Below, piece by piece: positions 1-6,247 of a stretch of DNA of 6,788 nt (its first letter is position 1; every line of letters starts with the position of its first letter). The stretch lies in assembly GCA_937888935.1 (NCBI GenBank), contig CALARO010000307.1, positions 1 through 6,788 on the forward strand, in the 5' to 3' direction. A program made the translations under genes and the position numbers. Source of the DNA: an uncultured Clostridia bacterium (GTDB taxonomy: Bacteria; Bacillota; Clostridia; Christensenellales; Borkfalkiaceae). The notes beneath the pieces are model-generated. The model saw only the letters and a program-made list of their open reading frames with translations. It was not told the DNA's origin and did not search any database.

Positions 1-1676
1 CAAGAAATGGCTTTCTGCACGTGATATTCCGAGATATTATCGAGCGCGCTTGTGGCTTCGTCGAAAATGAGAATCGCGGGATTGCGGATGAGCGCGCGGG
101 CGATGGTGACGCGTTGCTTCTGCCCGCCCGAAAGTTTATCGCCGTGTTCGCCGATGTCCGTATCAATTCCATGCGGCAACCCCGCGATGACTTCGGACAA
201 ATCGGCAAGTTTCACCGCCTTTTGCAGCTCTTCTTCCGTATAGCGGGTAAGGCCGTAGGTGATATTATCGCGGATCGAGCCGGCAAACAGAATACTGTTT
301 TGCGGGACGACGGAAATATGATGGCGGTATTCCGACAAATTGCACTCGTCAAGCGGCTTTCCGTCTACAAGCACGCACCCCGAAACGGGCGTTAAAAAGC
401 CGATGATGAGATTCATAATCGTGGACTTGCCCGAGCCGGACGAGCCGACGACGGCGATACACTCCCCCGCCCTGACTTTCAGCGAAAAATTTTTGATGAT
501 ATAATCTTCCGCGCCCGGGTATCTATAATACACGTTTTTAAATTCCACGCTGCCGGAAATCGCAGGCACGGAAAGTTTGCCGATATTCATTTCCACGTCT
601 TTCACGCTCATGATTTCCGAAACGGAAGATAGCGCGTCGAACCCCGCGCCGAGCGACGGTATGACATTGACGAGTGTAGACACGTAGGCGCTGAGCGATA
701 CGAACATCGTCTGATACAGCACGATGTCGCCCACGGAAATTTTGCCTTTCACCGCAAGCACGGCGCAGAATACCATACAGGCGGCGGATAAAAACGTATT
801 TAAGCACCACGCCCACGAGCCGAAACGCGCGGAAGTGACGTCCACCTTTTTGCCCGCTTCTTCAACGCCCGAAATCGAAGTGTTTACGGCGGAAATTTCC
901 GTTTGTTCGAGTCCGTGCGCCTTGGTGATCTGCATCATTTCGAGCATGGCGGCAAGGCGGGCGCTCATCGTTTCGGTGCGCATGCGAAGCTCGCGGTAGC
1001 GCGAACGGATTTTTTTGGAAAACAGGCGCGAAAGGATTACGTTGAACGGCACGACGCACAGGAAAAACAAGGCGACTATGCCGTTTTTCGAAAACGCGAT
1101 CACCGTGGCGATCACCGCGCTGATGATATTGGGTATAATCGTATTCACAAGCGAGGAAAACAACGTATCCGTCGCGTCGGTATCCTTTAAAAATTTCGAC
1201 TGGATTTTCCCCGTTTCCATATCTTTGGCGTAGGTGATGGAAAGGCTTTGCAGTTTTCTTACCACGCAGCTTTTGATACCCGCGCTTGTGCGGCGCAGCA
1301 TTTTACTGATAAGCGTCATGCGCAAAAGCGTTGTAGGCTCGTTCTGCAAAATGGCGATCGTGATGACGAGCGCGTCGATCGCGACCTTGTGAAGCGCGAC
1401 CTGCGCCGTGATCGCCCCGCCGACGGCGCGAGTGACGACGTCGATAATGTCCGCCGTGACGAGCGGCATCAGCCACACGGGCGCGGTTTGCAGTATGTAA
1501 AGAAGGGAAGAAAAAAACAGCGGGCAAAAATTCATTTTAATGATTTTGCCAAAAAATCCGTTCTTTTTCTTCCCTTTTTTAGTGGTGGTTTCTGCGAAAA
1601 GATAATCGTAGTCCGGAATGACGTTCGTACATTCCTGCTTGCTTCGCGGCACAGCGCCGCTTTCCGAACGATTCAT
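1..1676 (-). CDS. ABC exporter half-transporter (permease fused to ATPase), C-terminus cut by window edge
   Basis: A type IV ABC exporter subunit that would sit in the cytoplasmic membrane and pair with itself or a second half-transporter; the substrate cannot be told. 558 complete codons are visible. Residues 1-40 are a Lys-rich cytoplasmic tail. Hydrophobic helices run over roughly 50-340, with clear pairs near 180-225 and 290-345. The ATPase begins near 370: A-loop Tyr386 (RYPG), Walker A GSSGSGKST at 411-419 (Lys417), Q-loop Gln459 (VVPQN), signature LSGGQ at 515-519, Walker B ILIFDE with Asp539 and catalytic Glu540, then the SALD D-loop. The H-loop His should lie about 30 residues past Walker B, just outside the window, so only the last few dozen residues are missing. 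The ATG at 1676 has GGGAG four bases upstream. Every visible ATPase motif is canonical. It could be half of a heterodimer, whose partner would lie to the left. Confidence 0.95.
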   Translation of the reverse strand, partial: MNRSESGAVPRSKQECTNVIPDYDYLFAETTTKKGKKKNGFFGKIIKMNFCPLFFSSLLYILQTAPVWLMPLVTADIIDVVTRAVGGAITAQVALHKVAIDALVITIAILQNEPTTLLRMTLISKMLRRTSAGIKSCVVRKLQSLSITYAKDMETGKIQSKFLKDTDATDTLFSSLVNTIIPNIISAVIATVIAFSKNGIVALFFLCVVPFNVILSRLFSKKIRSRYRELRMRTETMSARLAAMLEMMQITKAHGLEQTEISAVNTSISGVEEAGKKVDVTSARFGSWAWCLNTFLSAACMVFCAVLAVKGKISVGDIVLYQTMFVSLSAYVSTLVNVIPSLGAGFDALSSVSEIMSVKDVEMNIGKLSVPAISGSVEFKNVYYRYPGAEDYIIKNFSLKVRAGECIAVVGSSGSGKSTIMNLIIGFLTPVSGCVLVDGKPLDECNLSEYRHHISVVPQNSILFAGSIRDNITYGLTRYTEEELQKAVKLADLSEVIAGLPHGIDTDIGEHGDKLSGGQKQRVTIARALIRNPAILIFDEATSALDNISEYHVQKAIS

Positions 1677-1702
1677 ACTTCTCCCGCTTTTTCTTTTGTA
1701 TT

Positions 1703-1734
1703 TTTCGCGCGGCGCGCGCTGCGCGCCGGCGAAA
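1703..1734 (-). promoter_or_regulatory. Strong GC-rich hairpin in the 5' leader of the ABC exporter gene
   Basis: In the transcript, TTTCGC and CGGCGCGC pair with GCGCGCCG and GCGAAA around an AGC loop. This gives 14 base pairs with a single bulged C. It lies about 20 nt after the predicted transcript start and ends 26 nt before the start codon. The downstream side is A-rich and leaves the Shine-Dalgarno site open. No U-run follows, so it is not an ordinary intrinsic terminator. A 5' stabiliser, a pause site or a protein-binding element are possible; I recognise no known riboswitch. Confidence 0.6.
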
Positions 1735-1741
1735 GTTTCGA

Positions 1742-1753
1742 AAAAACGTTTTT
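1742..1753. promoter_or_regulatory. 12-bp perfect palindrome at the ABC gene transcript start (possible operator)
   Basis: AAAAACGTTTTT is a perfect palindrome beginning one to four bases after the predicted transcript start. A repressor bound here would block initiation, a usual operator position. The low complexity means it could be chance. No regulator gene is visible in the window. Confidence 0.25.
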
Positions 1754-1761
1754 GTATGGGT

Positions 1762-1790
1762 AGTATATCATAGTTTTTCGCGCTTGTCAA
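1762..1790 (-). promoter_or_regulatory. Sigma-A-type promoter for the ABC exporter gene
   Basis: On the minus strand TTGACA (1790-1785) is followed after exactly 17 bp by TATACT (1767-1762). That is a perfect -35 and a -10 one base from consensus. The transcript would start near 1757-1755, giving a leader of about 80 nt before the ATG at 1676. It lies 63 bp past the spoIVA stop codon. This implies that the exporter is transcribed by the housekeeping polymerase, independently of spoIVA. Confidence 0.85.
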
Positions 1791-1853
1791 CGATTTGGCG
1801 AAACATTTTCCGGCTTTTTTTCAAAAAATTTTTCAGCGATCGGCTGCCGGTTT

Positions 1854-3293
1854 TCAAAGCAGGATGCAGATTACGCCGCCCTTGCCTTCGTTGACGATTC
1901 TGCCCACGGCGCGGCGCATTTTTTTGCGCACTTCGGCGGGCATGGCATACGATTTGCGCGCCATATCTTCCGCGACAACGTCGCGCAGAGATCTGCCGAA
2001 AATATTGGTGTCCCACACCTTGTTTTCGTCTTCTTCGTACTCGGCGATGCGCTCTTTCGCAAAGTCTTCGCCCTGCTTCTGCGTGCCGATGATCGGCGCG
2101 GCGTCGCCCGTGACGTCTACCTTGATCACGTGGTAACTCGGCGCGGCGGCGTGGAATGCCACCCCGTACCCCGAGCCTTTTTTCACGAGCTTCGGCTCGG
2201 AAAGGCGCATATCTTCTTTGGAAGGCGGCACAGCGCCGTAACCACACTCGTCCGCTTCTTCCATAGCGGCTTTGATTTTATCGTAGTTGCGCTTGGCTTC
2301 GGCGAGCGATTTTACGTAGGCGAGCAGTTCGGAATCGTTGCCGATCGTTTCGCCGCACTCTTCGGAAAGCACCTTAAAATACAGTTCTGCGCTCGCTTCG
2401 AGCCGCACTTCCGCCACGCCTTTGCCGAGATCCATCGCCACGCCGTCCGCGCAGGAAATGCCGTCCGATTCGCCGAAAATATTTTCAAGCGCGAAACAAT
2501 CCTGCATTTTGTTGAGCTTTGCCGCCGCGGCGCGAAGTTTTTCTTCGATGCCCGCGATGACGGCGTGTTTTTCGGGCAGCGTGCGCACCCATTCGAGCAA
2601 CGCTTTTCTGAAAATCGCGCGGATGTCTTCTTCGCTCATCTCTTCCGCGTTGATGGGGATCGCGGGCGCGCCGTACTTCTTTTCGAGATTCGCCGCGAGT
2701 TTTACCGCCGCGGGCGCGTTCGGATCTTTGCAGTTTACCGCCACGACGAACGGCTTTTTCTGCTTTTTAATCTCTTTTACGGTGCGCTCTTCCGCCTTTT
2801 CGTAGTTTTTGCGCGGAATTTCCGCCACGCTGCCGTCGGTGGTGACAAGCACGGCGATCGTGGAATGATCTTTGATGACTTTTTCCGTGCCGAGTTCCGC
2901 TGCCGCCGTAAACTCGAGCGCGTCTTTACTCCACGGCGTTTTTACAAGGCGCGGTTTGCCGTCTTCTTCGAAGCCGCTCGCCCCTTCTACGGCGAAACCT
3001 ACGCAGTCCACGAGCCGTATTTTTGCCGTGACGCCTTCTTTCAGCGCGATTTCCGCAGGCTCGGCAGGCACGAATTTCGGCTCGGTGGTCATTACCGTTT
3101 TGCCCGAGCCGGACTGCGGCAGTTCGTCTACCATGATTTTTTTGCTGCCGTCGGCGGCATACGGGATGACAAGGCGTTCCATAAACCGCTTGATGAAGGT
3201 GGATTTGCCCGTGCGTACCGGCCCTACCACCCCTACGTAGATTCCGCCGCCGGCGCGGCTTGACATATCTTCGTATACGTTGTATTCCTGCAT
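1854..3293 (-). CDS. spoIVA: SpoIVA, stage IV sporulation protein A (coat basement ATPase)
   Basis: SpoIVA is a mother-cell protein that hydrolyses ATP to polymerise on the forespore surface, forming the platform for coat and cortex assembly; in Bacillus it is tethered by SpoVM. The N-terminal TRAFAC-type ATPase has Walker A GPVRTGKST at 24-32 (Lys30), the MTTEPKFVP block at 68-76 with Thr69 and Thr70, and RLVDCVG with Asp96. The C-terminal part carries APIIGT, FGRSL, and the hydrophobic end GGVICILL. From the ATG at 3293 the protein has 479 residues, and Lys30 matches the position of the Walker Lys in B. subtilis SpoIVA as I recall that sequence (492 residues). An in-frame ATG at 3329 would add 12 residues but has a poorer case. 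The middle domain is about 12 residues shorter than in B. subtilis. The preceding terminator and sigma-E-like promoter suggest its own transcript. Confidence 0.97.
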   Translation of the reverse strand: MQEYNVYEDMSSRAGGGIYVGVVGPVRTGKSTFIKRFMERLVIPYAADGSKKIMVDELPQSGSGKTVMTTEPKFVPAEPAEIALKEGVTAKIRLVDCVGFAVEGASGFEEDGKPRLVKTPWSKDALEFTAAAELGTEKVIKDHSTIAVLVTTDGSVAEIPRKNYEKAEERTVKEIKKQKKPFVVAVNCKDPNAPAAVKLAANLEKKYGAPAIPINAEEMSEEDIRAIFRKALLEWVRTLPEKHAVIAGIEEKLRAAAAKLNKMQDCFALENIFGESDGISCADGVAMDLGKGVAEVRLEASAELYFKVLSEECGETIGNDSELLAYVKSLAEAKRNYDKIKAAMEEADECGYGAVPPSKEDMRLSEPKLVKKGSGYGVAFHAAAPSYHVIKVDVTGDAAPIIGTQKQGEDFAKERIAEYEEDENKVWDTNIFGRSLRDVVAEDMARKSYAMPAEVRKKMRRAVGRIVNEGKGGVICILL

Positions 3294-3303
3294 ATTGAAA
3301 AAA

Positions 3304-3309
3304 CCTCCC
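3304..3309 (-). promoter_or_regulatory. Ribosome binding site that decides the spoIVA start
   Basis: GGGAGG on the minus strand lies 10 nt before the ATG at 3293. The alternative ATG at 3329 lies upstream of this site, so it could not use it, and it has no comparable GGAGG. Together with the alignment to B. subtilis SpoIVA this favours the shorter form. Confidence 0.75.
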
Positions 3310-3340
3310 GTTTTCGCCGTAACTTGCATTTTTCCGCAAA

Positions 3341-3381
3341 CAAAAATCCCGCAATAGCGTTATGCTTTACTATATGCGGGA
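3341..3381 (-). terminator. Intrinsic terminator after the HEAT-like gene (possibly bidirectional)
   Basis: In the minus-strand transcript TCCCGCA pairs with TGCGGGA. After one bulged U, ATAG pairs with CUAU around a 12-nt loop, and UUUUUGUUU follows. The hairpin starts 67 nt after the stop of the HEAT-like gene. Read on the plus strand the same hairpin is followed by AATTTTTCTTTT, so it could also stop antisense transcription. It separates the TPR/HEAT unit from spoIVA. Confidence 0.8.
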
Positions 3382-3397
3382 AATTTTTCTTTTATGC
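3369..3397 (-). promoter_or_regulatory. Candidate sigma-E promoter for spoIVA
   Basis: On the minus strand GCATAAA (3397-3391) is followed after 14 bp by CATATAGT (3376-3369). From memory, the sigma-E consensus in B. subtilis is roughly KMATATT, 14-15 bp, CATACANT. The -10 has one mismatch and the -35 has two. spoIVA is a known sigma-E gene in Bacillus. Transcription would start near 3363, giving a leader of about 70 nt. The -10 element lies inside one arm of the terminator hairpin. The assignment rests on a short motif match only. Confidence 0.45.
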
Positions 3398-3417
3398 GGT
3401 TTTTCGTGCGTTTACGA

Positions 3418-3453
3418 CAGATCTCAGGGCGGATCTTATGACGGATCTTACGA
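3418..3453. repeat. 12-bp tandem repeat across the end of the HEAT-like gene
   Basis: CGGATCTTATGA (3430-3441) is followed directly by CGGATCTTACGA (3442-3453), with 11 of 12 identical. A more degenerate copy, CAGATCTCAGGG (3418-3429), adjoins the first. The last unit overlaps the stop codon and final codons of the HEAT-like gene; the others lie after it. It is probably a replication-slippage product. Confidence 0.6.
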
Positions 3454-4341
3454 CAAATCGCCGATGGCGGAAAAACCTTCTTTCTGCGATTGGTCTTCGA
3501 TTTTCAAGAAATCTTCGTCGTGATCGAACGAGCGCGGTTCGTTGTATTCGCCGCCGAGCGATTCGATGGCGTATTTGAGTTCGCGAAATTCGTTGAAGCC
3601 GATTTCGCGGCTTTCGATGCGCTTTAAAAGCGCGGGAAGCGCGCGTTCGTCGCCATAGGCGGCGAGGTACGAGGCGCGCATGGGAATTTTTTCTTCGTTT
3701 TCGCCGAACGCGTTTAAAAGCGTATTAAAAATTTCGTCGCTGCCGAGCGTGACGCGCGATAAAATTTCGAGCATGTATTCCGCGCGCTTTTCGTTTGCCG
3801 CTTTTTCTTCGCCGTTCGCGACTTTCGCCGCCGCGTTTGCCTGCTCTTTATATTTATTGTAAGCTTCAAGCGCGCGGTCTTTCACCTGATCGGCGGCGGA
3901 TTTTAAACATTCCGCCACTTCGTTTTCTACGTCTTCGCCCTTTTCGCCGCTTTCAAGCACGGCAAAATATTTATCGAACGCGAGCGGATCGTCGCCGATG
4001 AAATGCACGGCGTAAAGCGCGGTTTCTTCGTCGGAAGAATCGAGAAGTTCGAGAATTTGTTCCGTGGGACGGCGTTTTTCCGCTTCGGCGCAGAGAAATT
4101 CCGGCACGGGTACGCCGCTTTGCAAATGCTCGCGAAGCGCGGCGATCAGCTCGCCGTCGTTCATGCGGGCATAGTACTGCCGGGGCGTGCAGCCGTACTT
4201 CGGAAGATATGTATCGCCGAATTTTTTGTACAGTTGCGGAATGACGTCTTCCCATTCCTTTTCGGTGCGTTTGCCGCCGTTTTTCTTCATATATTCCGCG
4301 AGTTTTTTATCGAATAAACCGTCGAAATCTACAAGTTCCAT
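3448..4341 (-). CDS. Uncharacterised acidic helical protein with HEAT-like repeats
   Basis: 297 residues; I do not recognise a named family. There is no signal peptide or membrane helix, so it should be cytoplasmic. Residues 1-85 form a helical N-terminal segment rich in charged and aromatic residues (KEWEDVIPQLYKKFGDTYLPKYG). From about 92 onward the pattern is of paired amphipathic helices. The clearest HEAT/PBS-lyase-like unit is at 221-243 (RASYLAAYGDERALPALLKRI), with weaker units near 92-130, 186-214 and 250-264. Residues 137-185 look like a long Ala/Lys/Glu helix, possibly a coiled coil. The tail after 265 is acidic and probably disordered. Such solenoids usually bind proteins; no catalytic residues stand out. 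The ATG at 4341 has GGAGAG four bases upstream. The gene follows the TPR gene by 54 nt with no terminator between, so the two products may work together. A terminator lies downstream, before spoIVA. Confidence 0.85.
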   Translation of the reverse strand: MELVDFDGLFDKKLAEYMKKNGGKRTEKEWEDVIPQLYKKFGDTYLPKYGCTPRQYYARMNDGELIAALREHLQSGVPVPEFLCAEAEKRRPTEQILELLDSSDEETALYAVHFIGDDPLAFDKYFAVLESGEKGEDVENEVAECLKSAADQVKDRALEAYNKYKEQANAAAKVANGEEKAANEKRAEYMLEILSRVTLGSDEIFNTLLNAFGENEEKIPMRASYLAAYGDERALPALLKRIESREIGFNEFRELKYAIESLGGEYNEPRSFDHDEDFLKIEDQSQKEGFSAIGDLS

Positions 4342-4351
4342 TGTTCTCTCC

Positions 4352-4400
4352 GTTTTTTATGTTTTTTACGCTTTTTTATGCTTTTTTATGCCTTGTTATG
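4352..4400. repeat. Decamer repeat with helically phased A6 tracts between the TPR and HEAT-like genes
   Basis: About five tandem units of CTTTTTTATG on the plus strand (CATAAAAAAG on the coding strand) fill almost the whole 54-bp spacer. The T6 runs begin at 4353, 4362, 4372 and 4382, so they are spaced 9-10 bp. The right-most, degenerate unit includes the TPR stop codon at 4396-4398. The left-most unit abuts the Shine-Dalgarno site of the HEAT-like gene. A6 tracts repeated once per helical turn are the classic pattern for intrinsically bent DNA. Confidence 0.8.
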
Positions 4401-6180
4401 CTTTATCGGGGCTTTTGTTTTCGCCGTGCTGCGCGCCGCCGCGATCGCGGTACGGCGAGCCGTGACGGATTGCTTCTTCAGGCTGCGGGAAAACGCCGGC
4501 GGCTTCTAAAATCGCTTCCGTTTCCGTTTCGTTTGCGCCGAAAAACGCGCAGATATCCTTGATTTCGTCGCCCGCTTCGCGAAGTCCGCTTGCGATATAA
4601 ATCGCGGCGGAAAGCGCGTTTTCCGTGGCGATTATATCGAGCAGATCGCAATCGCGCAAGCCGACGTAAATTTCCTGCGCGGCACGCACGATACGGCGTT
4701 CGTATCTATCGCCGATGATGCCGAATTTGCTGGATACATCGGCAAAGGCGTTGACGAAAACGCGATTTTTCTTTCTGCCGATCAGAATACGCGGAATATG
4801 CACTTCTTTATAAAGATTGCAGAACACCGCGCCGAAGCGATCTTCGTAGTTGGCGGCGAAGATCAATTTCAACGCGCGGATTTTCACGGCGGCGTCGACA
4901 TCGCAATCGAGCAGCATGCCGCGCAGAAAACGATCGCATTTTTCGCTGCCCTTCGCCCTGCCGATTGCCGCGCACTCCGCGGCGAGCGATTGAAGATAGC
5001 GTTCCGTGCCGTCCATCTCGTCGAACGTCCACGCAAGGACGCCCGTACCGAGAAGCCGTTCGGCTTCTTCTTTCGTCTGCGCGGTTTTGTGCTTCAAGAA
5101 ATACTTGATTTCTTCGGTGCGGATGAATTTTTCAAATTCGGGAATACGATAAAAGTAGGTGAACGGCGGGCGTTCGTACTCTTCGGGCGAAACTTTATGC
5201 AGCCGCAGCGCGGAAAGATAATACCTTGATACTTCCGCTTCGGGATAGATGCAGACGAGTTTGGAAAACGCCGCTTCCGCAAGCGCGTCGTTGCCGCTTT
5301 CGGCGGCGGCTACGGCTTTGAAATACAACAAATTGCCGTCGAACGGAAATTCTTTTTCGAGCTGCGAAAACAGATCGAGCGCTTTATCGTGCATGCCGTT
5401 TTCGCATGCCACCGTGGCGATTTTATATTTCTCTTCCGCCGTAGTGCCTTCGAGCGCGCACAGTTTATCGGCGATCTCGCGGCTTTCGCGCTTTTTATCT
5501 TCTTCGGAATACAGGGCGGAAAGCGTGGCGAGCGCCTGCACGTCGTTTTCGTTCTTCTTTAAAAGCGCAAGGCAGGTTTCTTCCGCGCCTTCGGTATCGC
5601 CGTTTAAAAGCATTGCCACGGCGAGAAGTTCCTGCGCGGCGGGATATTCTTTCGCGCCTTCGGGAATTCCCGAAAGCGTATCTATCGCTCCCTGAAGATC
5701 GCCCGATTTGAGCGCGATGCCGCTCTTTTCCACTTCTTCGCGGAAATCGGCGATTTTCGGCGGGTACACAAAGCGGAAACCCGTATCTTTATCGCGCGCA
5801 AACGCTTCGGCGATCTGCAATTTATCTTCGCCCGTAAGCGTGGAGTCGGAATCGACAAGTTTATTATAGTAGTACGCGGACTGCGCTTCGTTGCCGAGAT
5901 TTAAAAAATTGACGGCAAGTCCTTCGTAGGCATCGGGCAAATCTTCAGGGGGGCAGCAATCCGTATAGCGAAACCAGCAATTCAGCGCGGACGTGTACAA
6001 TCCCATATTTTCGTAGGCGTCGGCAAGACGCGCGTAGGAATCGGCGTTGCCGCCGTAAAGCTCGATTTCGCGGTGCGTAAAGCGAAGCGCGGCAAGGTAA
6101 TCGCCCTCGCCGAAACTTTTTTCCGCCTGCGACTTCAGAAGCCGCCTGCCATAATCAATTTTACGCACTTTTCCCGACAT
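4396..6180 (-). CDS. TPR-repeat protein with a distinct C-terminal helical domain
   Basis: 594 residues, cytoplasmic (no signal peptide or membrane segment). The N-terminal half is a tetratricopeptide solenoid. Units are seen near 14-43, 47-78, 82-112, 150-175, 181-211, 214-241, 250-279 and 283-313, with typical residues such as ADSYARLADAYENMGLYTSA. A linker with aromatic residues (YERPPFTYFYRIPEFEKF, about 335-352) leads to a helical C-terminal region at 355-562. Residues 495-562 resemble a TFIIB/cyclin-fold repeat, with AAIYIA at 525-530. The last 30 residues are polar and probably disordered. TPR domains bind protein partners; I cannot name the partner. The ATG at 6180 has GGAG 10 nt upstream. 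It starts 67 nt after hslO and ends 54 nt before the HEAT-like gene. That makes a probable two- or three-gene transcript ending at the terminator near 3341-3381. Confidence 0.9.
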   Translation of the reverse strand: MSGKVRKIDYGRRLLKSQAEKSFGEGDYLAALRFTHREIELYGGNADSYARLADAYENMGLYTSALNCWFRYTDCCPPEDLPDAYEGLAVNFLNLGNEAQSAYYYNKLVDSDSTLTGEDKLQIAEAFARDKDTGFRFVYPPKIADFREEVEKSGIALKSGDLQGAIDTLSGIPEGAKEYPAAQELLAVAMLLNGDTEGAEETCLALLKKNENDVQALATLSALYSEEDKKRESREIADKLCALEGTTAEEKYKIATVACENGMHDKALDLFSQLEKEFPFDGNLLYFKAVAAAESGNDALAEAAFSKLVCIYPEAEVSRYYLSALRLHKVSPEEYERPPFTYFYRIPEFEKFIRTEEIKYFLKHKTAQTKEEAERLLGTGVLAWTFDEMDGTERYLQSLAAECAAIGRAKGSEKCDRFLRGMLLDCDVDAAVKIRALKLIFAANYEDRFGAVFCNLYKEVHIPRILIGRKKNRVFVNAFADVSSKFGIIGDRYERRIVRAAQEIYVGLRDCDLLDIIATENALSAAIYIASGLREAGDEIKDICAFFGANETETEAILEAAGVFPQPEEAIRHGSPYRDRGGAQHGENKSPDKA

Positions 6181-6203
6181 TTTTTCTCTGCTCCGATTGA
6201 TAC

Positions 6204-6226
6204 TTCCCTATATATTCCCTTATATA
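6204..6226. repeat. Two-unit A/T-rich tandem repeat in the hslO-TPR spacer
   Basis: TTCCCTATATA (6204-6214) is followed directly by TTCCCTTATATA (6215-6226), identical apart from one extra T. On the coding strand it reads as two TATATA boxes each followed by AGGGAA. TATA boxes could serve as -10 elements, but I found no matching -35 at 16-18 bp, so I do not call a promoter. No terminator hairpin is evident in this 67-bp gap either. Confidence 0.5.
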
Positions 6227-6247
6227 TTTACACGCGGCGCGCGAAAT

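Noticed and set aside
1248..1763. A 171-codon plus-strand frame opposite the ABC gene start and leader
   Set aside because: It runs through the antisense of the exporter N-terminus, promoter and hairpin. Its composition is Arg/Phe/Ala-heavy and shows no domain signal.
1810..1850. Possible terminator after spoIVA (CCGGC...GCCGG with A/T runs, inner CAGC/GCTG)
   Set aside because: The outer arms are 5 bp with a 31-nt interior and no U-run after them. The inner stem is 4 bp and is separated from the T6 run by A5. It is too weak to call, so read-through from spoIVA into the ABC gene remains possible.
2130..3263. A 377-codon open frame on the plus strand opposite spoIVA
   Set aside because: It is exactly antisense to a clearly conserved gene. 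Its translation is rich in Phe, Arg and His as expected from reading the complement of biased codons, and it resembles no protein. No promoter or ribosome site was seen.
3294..3329. The longer 491-residue SpoIVA form starting at 3329
   Set aside because: The extra 12 residues do not match SpoIVA, and the GGGAGG site sits between the two ATGs, serving only the downstream one.
6231..6245. CGCGCGCCGCG shared between the hslO-TPR spacer and the ABC leader hairpin
   Set aside because: It is a low-complexity GC string of 11 nt in a genome rich in GCG, and it forms a hairpin only in the ABC leader.
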